64,000 nucleotides of DNA from Vibrio coralliirubri (GTDB taxonomy: Bacteria; Pseudomonadota; Gammaproteobacteria; Enterobacterales; Vibrionaceae). The stretch covers positions 2,542,001 to 2,606,000 of the forward strand of contig NZ_AP025470.1 in the NCBI RefSeq assembly GCF_024347375.1, read 5' to 3'. The translations under genes were made by a program, and so were the position numbers. A model generated the notes under the pieces. That model was not told the DNA's origin, did not search any database, and was given only the letters and a program-made list of their open reading frames with translations. Below, in pieces: positions 1 through 9,275 of the stretch; the first letter of the stretch is position 1, and every line of letters starts with the position of its first letter.

Positions 1-207
1 GAGATTATTCGAATACTTACAGCGGCACAGGTAAGCGTCGCGGGTTTCCTCGGCCACGAAACTCTTCGGTTTGAAGCCCGTTCCTGCATGAGAACCATCA
101 CAAAACGGTTGGTTTTTCGATTTGCCACAGGTACAGAAGTAATACTCCTCGCCTTCGGTTAGCTCGACCTTAACGGGTTTGTTATCCGCTATTACTGGAT
201 TCTTCAT
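1..207 (-). CDS. CDGSH iron-sulfur domain protein (partial, 3' end off window)
   Basis: The reading frame starts at an ATG (205-207) after the ribosome site AAGGTGAAC and runs off the left edge, so only about 69 residues are visible. They contain FCTCGKSKNQPFCDGSH, the CxC-X-CDGSH cluster that binds a redox-active 2Fe-2S centre in mitoNEET-type proteins. A second cysteine pair (LCRCKYS) begins at the edge, as expected for small bacterial proteins with two CDGSH motifs. Members of this family are small soluble redox or cluster-transfer proteins of poorly known role. The truncation is due only to the window boundary. The gene is monocistronic as far as can be seen, divided from the next minus-strand gene by a terminator. 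Confidence 0.85.
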   Translation of the reverse strand, partial: MKNPVIADNKPVKVELTEGEEYYFCTCGKSKNQPFCDGSHAGTGFKPKSFVAEETRDAYLCRCKYSNNL

Positions 208-365
208 AGTTCGTTCACCTTTTCTTTCTTATGATTTGATGACTGAAGCGATGACTTGCTCACAAGAGTAAAGTAAAGGTGAGATACGCGGCTAATTCAA
301 TAAATGAGCCAGAGAAAACAAGCTTAAAAGACAGCCTAAAAACAGAAGTATTGCTTGTTCAACAC

Positions 366-397
366 AAACAAAAATGGCCACCAAATCGGCAGCCATT
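366..397 (-). terminator. Rho-independent terminator after the DUF1439 lipoprotein
   Basis: On the minus strand a 10-bp stem (AATGGCTGCC / GGTGGCCATT, with two G-U pairs) closes a GATTT loop and is followed by TTTTTGTTTG. It lies 37 nt past the lipoprotein stop codon. Confidence 0.7.
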
Positions 398-433
398 GTG
401 TTTTAAATCTGATTCCAAGCTAAACGGGAAGGG

Positions 434-991
434 TTAATCAAATAACTCGATGACCAGCTTGTTGTCTTTAATCACTAGATTAGGTTCCGATGACTTGATC
501 AATGACTCTTGAACCTTATTGCTATCCAATTTGTAAACCGGTGACTGAGACAACGCAAAACCAATCATAGAAACGGCAGGCTTAAGTAACTTCTCTATTT
601 CAGGAGAAAGCTGCTTTCCCTTCTCCTCAAAGCGCTCAAGACGCAGAGATTTTAAGTAGACCTCACCACTCTCTTTGTCGTATTCGGGAATCGCGCTGAA
701 TTCGATATCCAGATCTAGCCCCATGTTTGGCATGTTAAACACTTGAACCTTTGCATTGGTATTCGCCAAAACAGACACACGCTCGGCATCAGCTCGACCA
801 ATTTGCACCGCTAAGTCATCAACCGCCACTTGCGCATACATAACGTTTTGTACACCCACTTCTTGCTCTAACATCACCGAATCTTGCAGGTAGTTCGTCA
901 TTTCTTGCTCAGTCACGCTGTAGCTCACACAACCGCCTAGCATCAGTGCAGAAGCTGCTAAAATGAACTTTTTTGCTACGTTAATTATCAT
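434..991 (-). CDS. DUF1439 (YceB-like) lipoprotein
   Basis: Predicted lipoprotein of 185 residues. The chosen ATG (989-991) gives a normal lipoprotein signal: a lysine pair, a hydrophobic stretch and the lipobox LGGC at about residue 21. Longer upstream starts would bury the signal. The mature part matches the layout of the DUF1439/YceB family, whose members are periplasmic-facing lipoproteins of unknown function. No catalytic motif is visible. It is monocistronic on the minus strand, with a terminator downstream. The family assignment is from recalled similarity, not from a search. Confidence 0.75.
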   Translation of the reverse strand: MIINVAKKFILAASALMLGGCVSYSVTEQEMTNYLQDSVMLEQEVGVQNVMYAQVAVDDLAVQIGRADAERVSVLANTNAKVQVFNMPNMGLDLDIEFSAIPEYDKESGEVYLKSLRLERFEEKGKQLSPEIEKLLKPAVSMIGFALSQSPVYKLDSNKVQESLIKSSEPNLVIKDNKLVIELFD

Positions 992-1277
992 CAATATCAG
1001 CTCTTTATCGTTAGTGATTAGCGCGGAGTTTACTGTGTGGTCATCCATAAACAAAACAGTAAAGACACGATATTCGTGAATACCTTTAATTAATAAGCAT
1101 AAATATCAGTAAGTAAAGCACCAGATTAGCTTTCCCGCTTGAGATAATGACACTTGTCAGCCAAACGCCATCAGATTTGTGTGCTCGAATTAATTGAATT
1201 TTGCTTCTAAGCTTATGGATATTTAGGGGGCTTACTGAAGGTTTCATCATGGAGTCGAAACATGAAGAGTGAGCACA

Positions 1278-2621
1278 ATGCCATCAAAAAGAGTATCACC
1301 TGAGCCAATAACTCGTTCTGTGATTCTGTTATGCAACACCGCATGCCTGCACCATAGTCAGTGGGTAGGAGAGCTGCGTCTCCATAACTGGGAAGCTCAA
1401 GTTGCAGAAACGACCGAACAGGCCATTCACTTACTTGATAGACGCGGCGAAAGCTACGCACCAATTGTCGTTTCTTGTCTAACATCATCCTCAATCGACA
1501 AACAGTGTGAGCAAATATCAGCGTTAAAGGTTCACTCTCCAAGTTTAAAAGCAATCGCTATCTGCAACCAACCACCAAGCCGCAACTTATCGCTCATTAA
1601 GCAAACCTTTTGGGATTATTACCACCTACCTATTGATACAGAATGGCTTTGTCGAAATTTAGGGCATGCGTATGGCATGGTCGACACCAAGCAAACTAAA
1701 CCTAAGCTAGCCTCGTGCCATGAATGTCAATTGGTAGGGCAATCCAGAACCATCCAACAACTTAAAAAGAAGATAGCCAAGATCGCTAACAACGATTTTC
1801 CAGTGCTGATTCAAGGGGAAACCGGAACTGGAAAAAGCCTATGCGCGCGTTTAATACATGAGGCCTCAGCCCGCAGTCAAAAACCTTTCATCGCTGTAAA
1901 TTGTGGCGCAATTCCACAATCCCTGATTCACTCAGAGTTATTTGGCTTTGAAAAAGGCTCGTTCACGGGTGCAAACAAACGCTACGTCGGACATGTGGAA
2001 AAAGCGAATGGTGGCACACTATTTTTGGATGAGATCGGCGACCTTGAGCTCTCACTACAAACTTACCTGCTCCACTTTCTTGAAAATAGTTCGATAGAAC
2101 GACTCGGCAGTAATAACCAATTGCCCGTAGATTGCCGTGTAATTTTCGCCACCAACGTCAATATCGAACAAGCCGTTGCTGCGGGTAAATTTCGAAAGGA
2201 TCTCTTTCATCGCATCAATGTACTTCCATTAGATCTAGTACCACTCAATGATCACAAAGAAGACATTGAAGATTTGGTTCGATTTGAACTGAAGCACAAT
2301 TACGCATCCAAAACCAAACTGCCTAGTGACACCCTTGAGCAAATGAAACAGTACCATTGGCCGGGCAATGTCAGAGAATTATTTAACTGCATAAAAAGAG
2401 CGATTGTTCTTTCTAACTCAAGCGCCCTCTCTACCCGTCATATGGGGATTCAATTAAAAGACGCGTCGCCCGATACTGAGAGTGGCACTCGACTTTCTTC
2501 AAAAAATGTTCGTCGAGTGATTCAGCAACACCACTACAATATTTCCCAATCTGCTAAAGCGTTGTCTATTTCTCGGACAACCTTGTACAAGCTGATTAAA
2601 AAACATCAGATAGTAATTTAA
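1278..2621 (+). CDS. VpsR-like sigma54-family transcriptional regulator
   Basis: NtrC-class regulator of about 447 residues. An N-terminal receiver-like domain (to about residue 125) is followed by an AAA+ domain with Walker A GETGTGKS, a GSFTGA loop (the sigma54-contact GAFTGA with A to S), Walker B LFLDEIG and the WPGNVREL motif. A Fis-type helix-turn-helix ends the protein. The expected phospho-aspartate at the end of strand 3 is not obvious (PIVVSCL), as in atypical receivers. This architecture and the altered GAFTGA loop resemble VpsR, the c-di-GMP-responsive activator of Vibrio polysaccharide genes, so the exopolysaccharide operon at 18-31 kb is a plausible target (inference). Start: ATG at 1278 has AAGAG about 11 nt upstream; an in-frame GTG at 1269 is the alternative. 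Confidence 0.8.
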   Translation: MPSKRVSPEPITRSVILLCNTACLHHSQWVGELRLHNWEAQVAETTEQAIHLLDRRGESYAPIVVSCLTSSSIDKQCEQISALKVHSPSLKAIAICNQPPSRNLSLIKQTFWDYYHLPIDTEWLCRNLGHAYGMVDTKQTKPKLASCHECQLVGQSRTIQQLKKKIAKIANNDFPVLIQGETGTGKSLCARLIHEASARSQKPFIAVNCGAIPQSLIHSELFGFEKGSFTGANKRYVGHVEKANGGTLFLDEIGDLELSLQTYLLHFLENSSIERLGSNNQLPVDCRVIFATNVNIEQAVAAGKFRKDLFHRINVLPLDLVPLNDHKEDIEDLVRFELKHNYASKTKLPSDTLEQMKQYHWPGNVRELFNCIKRAIVLSNSSALSTRHMGIQLKDASPDTESGTRLSSKNVRRVIQQHHYNISQSAKALSISRTTLYKLIKKHQIVI

Positions 2622-2636
2622 GTCGCCTATCTAGCT

Positions 2637-2664
2637 AACTAAATAACTAAATAACTAAATAACT
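2637..2664. repeat. Tandem octamer repeat AACTAAAT (3.5 copies)
   Basis: Perfect head-to-tail copies of AACTAAAT lie between the VpsR-like stop codon and its terminator. They are untranslated, so copy-number change would not affect a protein; slippage is the likely origin. Confidence 0.85.
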
Positions 2665-2666
2665 AA

Positions 2667-2696
2667 TAAAGCAGCCTAACGAATTAGGCTGCTTTA
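2667..2696. terminator. Bidirectional terminator between convergent genes
   Basis: Perfect 13-bp stem (TAAAGCAGCCTAA and its complement) with a 4-nt loop, placed between the stop codons of the VpsR-like gene (plus) and the secreted-protein gene (minus). A/T-rich sequence flanks both sides. Confidence 0.85.
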
Positions 2697-2727
2697 GAGT
2701 TTAGTTGTACTCAATTAATGAAAGTGC

Positions 2728-4518
2728 TTATGGCTCAGGAACAGTAAATGGACAAACATCACAGGTTGCAATGTTGGATGTTTCCATAAATGCTTCTTGC
2801 AAGAACAGCGAGTCAAACGTTGCTGTCACTTGATTAGATAGCATCCCTGCAGTTCCGGTTGGTAACACATTTGGTGCATAAGTTTTACTTACTTGTGTAC
2901 ACACTTGACCAATCGCATCACCAAAGTTCGGTATCCACTCTCCTTCACCCGTTTTACAAGCAAAGAGCTCAGGGTCGGCACTTAATGCACTACACATATT
3001 GCCAGCACCACATGTGGTCACATCCTCAAGATCATCACAAGGTAAAGCAAAGTCGAGGTAATAACTGCTGTTGACTACTTCAGTAGGTAAATCAGAACGG
3101 CTCAAAGAGTCATCCTTAGAATCCACCAGCGATTCAATGGCCAATGGGATATCACCGGTATTACATATTTCAACATCATAGGTTTTCTTAAGCACAACTT
3201 GACCGCCATCAACCTCTAAGAAGCTATTACACACCTTAGAAATCTCAACCATCGGGCTCAAGTCTATTGGTGGACAATTGTAGGCCACGGGAGCTTGAGC
3301 ATTCACGATAAGCCCATCAAGATCCACCGAACCATCTATGACACCGACAGCACCATTATTTACAGACAAGTAATTACCCATGAATGAGAATGACTCACCG
3401 ACACTCCACACTTCATCACCATTACCAACCACTGGAAGCGCGCCTAAGATTGGTGACTCCGATAAAAAGGCCACTTCGTAATCACCATTGGTGCCTAACG
3501 AACCTGGACCAGTATTGGTTACCATCACGGTGTAATCGATGTTAAACATGCCATCAACCGTAAAGCTGGTTGTGTTACAAGTCGCCGCTATGCTGATGCT
3601 ACATAAACTGAATGAACCGACAACGAAGTCAGCCAAAGATGCATCAATCGAACGAGAAGCTCGTGACTCAACTAAGAAGCTACTGAAACATGGAATATCT
3701 TCAATACCAAACTCATCGTTCAACAACGCAGATAAATTCAGACGTCCTTCAACAAAGCTCTCTGTCGGAATAGAGGTTGTTTCACCCGTTTTCGCGAGGT
3801 AGTCCCAACCTTGTACATTAGGTAGCGGTATTGCCCCGATAGAGTCATCATTTGCAATCGCACATATCTTATCGACACCGACTGCGCCACTGCCACATCT
3901 TGCACCAACGAAATCATTCGATTTAGGGTCTCCAGCCGTCTGGAACAGTCTGGTCATGTTGTCGGTGACATCACCATTATTTAAATCCCACTGCAACACT
4001 TCTATATACGGATTACCACCACTGGCTTGTGGGAATGAAATCAACACAAGGATGTCTCCATTGACATGCTGCCCAACAAAGTCGCCTTTGGTTTGTCCAT
4101 CCGGTAACCCTACTTGGTCTTGTAGGAACCAGAATCCAATGTACATATCACCATTATTCGCATATCGGTCTGCACCAAAGTAAATCAGTAAATCGCCTTC
4201 GCTTTCAAAGGCAGCGGCATACGCATTAGTAAAGTCATCTTTCGGTTGTGGTGACGCCGTACGGAACGCCCAATTTGTAATGTCGGAATCATCTTTTGAT
4301 CCACCTTTCCAAAAGATTTGGTCGATACCGTTACGGTCTTTTTCGAAAAACTCTGCAATCCCAACCATGCTGTTGGGATCATTTACATCGTCCCAATCAA
4401 TACCACTATTATCACTGGTCGCATTACCATCAAGTTCCATCACATCAACAGTAGCCCACGCCAATTGGGGGCTACTAAACAACAAAAGCACACTAAGTAA
4501 ATAATTTATAACCTTCAT
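2728..4518 (-). CDS. Large secreted protein of unknown function
   Basis: Predicted exported protein of 596 residues. The ATG at 4516-4518 follows a strong GGAGAG site and opens with a cleavable signal peptide ending near LAWA. The upstream in-frame starts lack a ribosome site. The mature protein is acidic, low in lysine, and rich in Asp, Gly, Ser and Val. It carries many paired cysteines and stretches such as CNTGDIPLAIESLVDS that resemble the Ig-like DUF11 repeats of bacterial surface proteins. The N-terminal 250 residues contain a repeated W/D/G-rich pattern that could be a beta-propeller or jelly roll. It ends abruptly in VPEP. I do not recognise the family. It is convergent with the VpsR-like gene, so co-regulation cannot be assumed. 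Confidence 0.6.
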   Translation of the reverse strand: MKVINYLLSVLLLFSSPQLAWATVDVMELDGNATSDNSGIDWDDVNDPNSMVGIAEFFEKDRNGIDQIFWKGGSKDDSDITNWAFRTASPQPKDDFTNAYAAAFESEGDLLIYFGADRYANNGDMYIGFWFLQDQVGLPDGQTKGDFVGQHVNGDILVLISFPQASGGNPYIEVLQWDLNNGDVTDNMTRLFQTAGDPKSNDFVGARCGSGAVGVDKICAIANDDSIGAIPLPNVQGWDYLAKTGETTSIPTESFVEGRLNLSALLNDEFGIEDIPCFSSFLVESRASRSIDASLADFVVGSFSLCSISIAATCNTTSFTVDGMFNIDYTVMVTNTGPGSLGTNGDYEVAFLSESPILGALPVVGNGDEVWSVGESFSFMGNYLSVNNGAVGVIDGSVDLDGLIVNAQAPVAYNCPPIDLSPMVEISKVCNSFLEVDGGQVVLKKTYDVEICNTGDIPLAIESLVDSKDDSLSRSDLPTEVVNSSYYLDFALPCDDLEDVTTCGAGNMCSALSADPELFACKTGEGEWIPNFGDAIGQVCTQVSKTYAPNVLPTGTAGMLSNQVTATFDSLFLQEAFMETSNIATCDVCPFTVPEP

Positions 4519-4904
4519 GTTCTCTCTCCATTTGTTCATACTTATGCTTTTAGGGTTTTCTGCCTTACCCAAATTAGAGAAAATCCTTTAGCAATTCGTA
4601 GGTTCGATAGAGCATATTCCAAGCCAAGTTCAACTAATTGATTTGATTGATGTTTATATATTGACGGAACACCTTTATTGGACGCTTTGTTATCATTTGT
4701 CCATAGACCAGAGATTTGACCAAACAATCAAGGACTTGGAAGGATGAACAAAGTGTCTAAGTCAGACATCTTTAGAGCTTTGATACGAGGAGAGTGATCT
4801 TTAAAAGGTACAATCACGTAGCCATTGCTAGATTATTGAATAACAAGCGGTTGAATTGACGGGTAACGGGAGGTTCAGATCGTGAAATGATAGGTGAACA
4901 GACG
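4519..4904. other. Intergenic region between divergent genes
   Basis: About 390 bp without a convincing gene. It must hold the promoters for the secreted protein (minus) and the DCC-family protein (plus). I see no strong palindrome or RNA-like structure; short frames here lack ribosome sites. Confidence 0.5.
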
Positions 4905-5291
4905 ATGACACAACTTACGATATTCTACGATGGGACATGTCCATTGTGCGCAAAAGAGATGGCGGCACTTGCCAAGCATGATACCGAGAATAAGATTCAA
5001 ACCATCGATATCTACAGTGAAGTCTTTTCAGACTACCCACAGATTGATGCCGACGCAGCCAACACCATTTTGCATGCACTGGATGAGAAGGGAAAACTGC
5101 TGCTAGGTTTAGACGTGACCTACCAAGCGTGGCGCTTAGTAGGAAAAGGTTGGCTATACGCCCCTTTACGTTGGGCGATAATCAAGCCAGTGGCAGACTG
5201 GTGTTATATTCGGTTTGCCAAGAACCGATATAAAGTCTCGTTCTGGTTAACCGGAAAGTCGCGCTGCGATGGTAACAGCTGCACAAAATAG
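4905..5291 (+). CDS. DCC-family thiol-disulfide oxidoreductase-like protein (DUF393)
   Basis: Protein of 128 residues. It opens with LTIFYDGTCPLCAKEM, the DxxCxxC signature that names the DCC (DUF393) family, thought to adopt a thioredoxin-like fold. Members are small cytoplasmic proteins annotated as putative thiol-disulfide oxidoreductases with no settled substrate. Start: the ATG at 4905 is preceded at proper distance by AGGTGA; the ATG at 4887 has no such site. The C-terminus (CDGNSCTK) adds two more cysteines. Its stop lies 7 nt from the stop of a convergent microgene. Confidence 0.85.
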   Translation: MTQLTIFYDGTCPLCAKEMAALAKHDTENKIQTIDIYSEVFSDYPQIDADAANTILHALDEKGKLLLGLDVTYQAWRLVGKGWLYAPLRWAIIKPVADWCYIRFAKNRYKVSFWLTGKSRCDGNSCTK

Positions 5292-5298
5292 CGCTTGG

Positions 5299-5394
5299 TT
5301 AAGACATACCACTTGCGACTTTGTAATACACCACACCAAACAGTGCGGCAAAAACGAAAACGGTAACCGCGACTTTTAACCAAATAAACTTCAT
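5299..5394 (-). CDS. Small single-pass membrane protein (31 aa)
   Basis: A 31-residue frame with a clear ribosome site (AAAGGAC, 6 nt before the ATG at 5392-5394). The sequence begins MKFIWLKVAVTVFVFAALFG and ends YYKVASGMS. It is one hydrophobic helix with a lysine near the N-terminus, so probably an inner-membrane microprotein. Many vibrios carry such genes; function unknown. Convergent with the DCC-family gene. Confidence 0.65.
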   Translation of the reverse strand: MKFIWLKVAVTVFVFAALFGVVYYKVASGMS

Positions 5395-5512
5395 GTTTTG
5401 TCCTTTAAATTCTGTTTACTGTTTCGCGAGACAAGTTACCACAACAAAACATTCGGTTGGGTAATGATTAATAGAACTTTGTAGTGAACCTTGATTCCCA
5501 GAGAGAACCTTT

Positions 5513-6832
5513 ATGTCGGCAAAAGAGAGAAACCTTCCCACTCATCGAATTTCTAGATTCAGTAAGTTTGCCTCGCTGGCAACAAGGGTCGCGGGTAATG
5601 TGCTAACGGAAGGTACCAAGCAAATAGCACAAGGCAACAGGCCTAAAGCAAAAGACTTACTGCTAACGCCACAAAACATTGCTCGTCTAACCGATCAACT
5701 TGCACACCTGCGCGGTGCAGCAATGAAACTGGGGCAGATGCTATCAATGGATGCAGGCGATGTCTTAGAACCTGAATTAGCCGACATTCTTTCTCGCCTG
5801 CGCTCAGACGCAGATCCTCTGCCAACAAAGCAGCTCAACCAAGTGTTAGAAAGCGCGCTCGGGAGCCATTGGAAAGCCGAATTCCTTTCCTTCAACTTTA
5901 AACCTATTGCCAGCGCATCTATAGGCCAGGTTCACCAAGCCTATAGCGATGCGGGAGACAAACTCGCCGTCAAAGTCCAATACCCTGGCATTCGAAAAAG
6001 CATCGACAGTGATGTGGACAACGTTGGTACATTGCTCAATATCGTAGGGTTGATACCAAAGTCAGTCGATTACAAAGGCTTGCTAGAAGAGGCAAAAAAA
6101 CAACTACATTATGAAGCCGACTACGCTCGTGAGGCTGACTATGCGACTCGTTATCAAAATGCATTAAAAGAGCACTCTCACTTCGTCGTACCTAAGATTC
6201 ATACGCAAATCTCATCAGAATCGGTGCTCGCCATGGACTTCATTGAGGGCATCTCGATAGAGCAAATTGAAGGTTATGATCAGAGTACTCGAGATTTTGT
6301 GATGCACAGCTTGATCGAACTCATGTTCAGGGAATTGTTCGATTTTAAGATGGTGCAGACCGACCCCAACTTCGCCAATTACTTGTATGTGGAACAAACA
6401 CGACAGATTGGCTTATTGGATTTCGGTGCCACCCGTGAATACAGCGCCCGCTTCAGTGATAGTTATCGCATGGCTTTCACATCTGTAGTCAATCATGATG
6501 AGCAGGGGTTAAACAAAGCCCTAGAGCAAATTGGATTTTTTAGCGAGACCATCCTCCCAGACCAGCGCCAAGCCATTCTTAACTTAGTGACTATGGCGTG
6601 TGAACCCATGCTTGTCGATGAAGATTACGACTTCAAAGCCAGTGGTTTAGCACAAAGGCTTCGTGAAGCAGGCACCATATTGAGCATGGAACAAGAGTAT
6701 TGGCACACACCACCAGCCGATGCCCTATTCCTCCACCGAAAAATTGGAGGCATGTACCTGCTGGCATCTCGCCTTGGAGCAAAGGTGAATATCAGGCGCT
6801 TGGTGGAGCCCTATTTGCTAAGCGACAATTGA
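5513..6832 (+). CDS. ABC1/UbiB-family atypical kinase (COQ8-like)
   Basis: Protein of 439 residues of the ABC1 (ADCK/COQ8, UbiB-like) family. The hallmark KxGQ motif is present (MKLGQMLSMD, about residue 70). It is followed by the alanine-rich nucleotide loop (ASIGQVHQA), the lysine of the ATP site (LAVKVQYPG) and the QTDPNFANYL/LLDFGATRE catalytic region, in which the usual HxDxHPGN is QTDPNFAN. Relatives are ATPases that support ubiquinone biosynthesis. UbiB itself sits with ubiE and ubiJ and has C-terminal membrane helices. Neither is seen here, so this is a second, soluble-type paralogue. Start: AGAGAG lies 8 nt before the ATG. Confidence 0.85.
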   Translation: MSAKERNLPTHRISRFSKFASLATRVAGNVLTEGTKQIAQGNRPKAKDLLLTPQNIARLTDQLAHLRGAAMKLGQMLSMDAGDVLEPELADILSRLRSDADPLPTKQLNQVLESALGSHWKAEFLSFNFKPIASASIGQVHQAYSDAGDKLAVKVQYPGIRKSIDSDVDNVGTLLNIVGLIPKSVDYKGLLEEAKKQLHYEADYAREADYATRYQNALKEHSHFVVPKIHTQISSESVLAMDFIEGISIEQIEGYDQSTRDFVMHSLIELMFRELFDFKMVQTDPNFANYLYVEQTRQIGLLDFGATREYSARFSDSYRMAFTSVVNHDEQGLNKALEQIGFFSETILPDQRQAILNLVTMACEPMLVDEDYDFKASGLAQRLREAGTILSMEQEYWHTPPADALFLHRKIGGMYLLASRLGAKVNIRRLVEPYLLSDN

Positions 6833-6936
6833 CACTCAAGCGACAGCTGATACTGAAGCGATTCTGGTCTTTAAAGTGATCATTTTAAGTCGCTGAACAG
6901 TAATAACAGTTACGCCAACTAAAATGAGTCAGACTT

Positions 6937-7482
6937 ATGAAACATTCACTGCTGTGCTCCACCGCCCTAATCGCGAGCCTAACAAGTTCATTCGTTTTTT
7001 CAGCAAGCTGCCCTGAGATACTCAACGGCAAACAAAGGCTGTTAAATTCAAACGAAGAAATTGAGCTGTGTGAAGAGTTTCAAGGCAAGACTTTATTGAT
7101 TGTAAATACGGCAAGCCAATGCGGTTTCACGCCACAGTTCGAGCAACTTGAGCAGCTTCACCAAACTTATAAAGATGAAGGGTTCACGGTTGTTGGTTTC
7201 CCAAGCAATGATTTTCGCCAAGACAGAGGAAGTGAGGAGCAATCCGCTAAAATCTGCTACCTAGATTATGGTGTGACTTTTCCGATGATGGCGCGCGCTT
7301 CACTCTCAGGGGCAAACGCAAATCCAGTCTTTGCCGAAATCCAACAACAAGCCGGTATCAAACCAAAATGGAATTTCTACAAGTTCTTGGTCAGCAAAGA
7401 AGGCAAAGTGATAGCAACCTTCCCGAGTTCTACATCGCCAACCAGTAGTACCCTCAAAAATGCAATAGAGCAGCAGTTATGA
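6937..7482 (+). CDS. Exported glutathione peroxidase
   Basis: Thiol peroxidase of the glutathione peroxidase family, 181 residues. The peroxidatic cysteine is in NTASQCGFTPQ (about residue 58). The GFPSNDFRQDRGSEEQ segment corresponds to the conserved FPCNQFxxQE region but lacks its second cysteine. The tryptophan and asparagine of the catalytic tetrad are in KWNFYKFLV. An N-terminal signal peptide (hydrophobic stretch ending at FSASC) predicts export to the periplasm, unlike cytoplasmic BtuE. The ATG of the following gene overlaps this stop, so the two are translationally coupled. Confidence 0.9.
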   Translation: MKHSLLCSTALIASLTSSFVFSASCPEILNGKQRLLNSNEEIELCEEFQGKTLLIVNTASQCGFTPQFEQLEQLHQTYKDEGFTVVGFPSNDFRQDRGSEEQSAKICYLDYGVTFPMMARASLSGANANPVFAEIQQQAGIKPKWNFYKFLVSKEGKVIATFPSSTSPTSSTLKNAIEQQL

Positions 7483-7946
7483 GGTCAGATTACTTGGAGA
7501 CAACTCAAACACGAAACACTATGGCCAAGCTCGGTTATATGGGTTTAATCCCCTTTTTATTCGGCCTACTGTTATCACTCACCGACAGCCAATTCTTTAG
7601 CTCGAGCGGCGAAACGCTCTTCATCACCTACAGCGTGGTTATCTTGAGCTTTTTGTCGGGCATTTTGTGGGGCAATGGGATAGAGAACTTCGAAAGCCAA
7701 TCCAGCAACAAGGCTCTGATTCTAAGCAATGTTATTGTGTTGGCAGCCTGGCTAGCGGTGCTACTCGGTGAGCAGCAAGAGTTCCTCACCACACTGATTC
7801 TGATCTTAGGCTACATTGCGGTTTGGCGAGCGGAAAGGTCCATGAGAGAAGAGAACCAAAGTGAAGGTCCCGATGGCTATTTTGATATGCGAACCCGACT
7901 GACCTCTAGCGTGGTGTTGATGCACGGTATCGTGATGTTGACCTAA
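7479..7946 (+). CDS. DUF3429-family inner-membrane protein
   Basis: Protein of 155 residues with about four or five predicted membrane segments (GLIPFLFGLLLSL, YSVVILSFLSGILWG, ALILSNVIVLAAWLAVLLG, LTTLILILGYIAVW). The pattern of a short loop with SFLSGILWG is typical of DUF3429, a family of unknown function common in marine gammaproteobacteria. The start ATGA overlaps the stop of the glutathione peroxidase gene, so both come from one mRNA. A functional link to peroxide defence is only suggested by that coupling. Confidence 0.75.
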   Translation: MRSDYLETTQTRNTMAKLGYMGLIPFLFGLLLSLTDSQFFSSSGETLFITYSVVILSFLSGILWGNGIENFESQSSNKALILSNVIVLAAWLAVLLGEQQEFLTTLILILGYIAVWRAERSMREENQSEGPDGYFDMRTRLTSSVVLMHGIVMLT

Positions 7947-7988
7947 GCGCGTGATACCTGCATCTAAATAGACACAATGAAACGGGAA

Positions 7989-8423
7989 CTAGACGATGAG
8001 CTGCATGACCAGACGAGGCTCATCGTCACCGAAATAATTGCTCTCTTCCTTGATGGTGACGAACCCCATCGACAAGTACAGCTCACAAGCCGAGTTGTTA
8101 TTTGGATCAACAGTAAGCAACAGCTTGGAATCTTGGGGCAAGGTTCCTATCGCCTGCTGCATCAATGAACGGCCAATTCCCATGCCTCGGTAAGCGGTAT
8201 CAACAGCCAGTGACAACACCCAATACTCTTGTTGTTTGTCGGTTGGCGTCATTAACACGTAGCCCGCAACCTGCGAATCCTGTTTCGCCACCAACAAGCC
8301 CTTCCCCCAGCAATCAAATGCCTGACGAAAGAAAAACAACGGATAGGCGTGATCGCCAAACAAAGCATGTTCAAGCTGGTAGATATCAGCCAGTTCTTGT
8401 TTTTCCGCACAAACAACATTCAT
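7989..8423 (-). CDS. GNAT-family N-acetyltransferase (RimI-like)
   Basis: Acetyl-CoA-dependent N-acetyltransferase of 144 residues. The acetyl-CoA loop (motif A) reads VDTAYRGMGIGRSLMQQAI, and motif B is in SACELYLSMGFVTIKEESNYF. This order and length fit the RimI branch, which acetylates protein N-termini or small amines; the real substrate cannot be told. It is convergent with the DUF3429 gene and 39 nt from the next upstream minus-strand gene. Confidence 0.85.
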   Translation of the reverse strand: MNVVCAEKQELADIYQLEHALFGDHAYPLFFFRQAFDCWGKGLLVAKQDSQVAGYVLMTPTDKQQEYWVLSLAVDTAYRGMGIGRSLMQQAIGTLPQDSKLLLTVDPNNNSACELYLSMGFVTIKEESNYFGDDEPRLVMQLIV

Positions 8424-8462
8424 ACATCGACCTTAAATAGAATACCTACAACCGCGATTCAG

Positions 8463-9239
8463 CTACAACTGACCTTCAACTGAAGCCAACCAAGTTGGCA
8501 ATTGCTCTCCAAACCAATTGATGTACTTGGAAGCTTGTGGGTTGTTACGACCGACTAATATATTCGTGACTTCTATTACGATCCAGCTTTTAGCGATGAT
8601 CAATTGCTTTATTAATTCTTCACGCGGAATCAGGGTGTTATGGCAAAGATACTGTTCAACAATCAGCTCATAATCTTTCAGAGTACCCATTTGAAAGACG
8701 AGTGGCGCCAAGTCTATCGCGGGGCTACCAAAGCCAAACCTCTCCCAATCAAATAACACGAGTTGACCGTTATCTCTTCTTCCCCAATTTCCTTCATTGG
8801 AGTCACCCGAAATTAACGTGTCATGATTAAAAAGAGCATCACTCTGCGATTGAATGTACTTAAGACTGTCTTGCGTAACTTGAGGCAACTGTAGGGAAGA
8901 TAAAGCCGATGTGGTGTCATCTGAACTCCATTGATGGTGCTTAACTTCGAATGTTGGTCGATATTGAGAACTGTGAATACTAGCAAGCTGCTGAAATACG
9001 GCACTTGTCGTTTGTAGCTCGGTAAGACAAACCGAATTAGGTATGTATTCGAGAAAAAGCTCACAACCATCGGCCGCAAGAAGTCGAGGCGTATTCACTC
9101 CATCAAGATACTGCGCTGCGTGTTGGTAAAAAGCGACTTCAACCTCGCCAGCCCCTTGTTTATGTATACAAGGAATTCCATTACGCTGAGTTAAAGAAAC
9201 CTGCGCAGCGCCCATTTGTGAAAGGTCTTGATTACTCAT
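8463..9239 (-). CDS. Aminoglycoside/choline phosphotransferase-family protein
   Basis: Protein of 258 residues with the phosphotransferase (APH) fold. The catalytic loop is SGDSNEGNWGRRDNGQLVLF, with D in place of the more usual H in HxDxxxxN, followed by the metal-binding DWERFGFGSPAIDLA. An N-terminal AGEVEVAFYQ/LFLEYI nucleotide-binding part is recognisable. Family members phosphorylate small alcohols or aminoglycosides, and chromosomal ones like this usually have unknown natural substrates. There is no sign that it is a resistance gene. Confidence 0.75.
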   Translation of the reverse strand: MSNQDLSQMGAAQVSLTQRNGIPCIHKQGAGEVEVAFYQHAAQYLDGVNTPRLLAADGCELFLEYIPNSVCLTELQTTSAVFQQLASIHSSQYRPTFEVKHHQWSSDDTTSALSSLQLPQVTQDSLKYIQSQSDALFNHDTLISGDSNEGNWGRRDNGQLVLFDWERFGFGSPAIDLAPLVFQMGTLKDYELIVEQYLCHNTLIPREELIKQLIIAKSWIVIEVTNILVGRNNPQASKYINWFGEQLPTWLASVEGQL

Positions 9240-9275
9240 AGCATCCTTCTATCCATGTAAACAGCAGAACGAACC

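Noticed and set aside
1213..1554. Minus-strand frame of 113 codons
   Set aside because: It is antisense to the start of the VpsR-like gene and has no recognisable domain.
2728..2745. C-terminal VPEP as a PEP-CTERM sorting signal
   Set aside because: The protein stops right after VPEP; there is no hydrophobic helix or basic tail as the signal requires.
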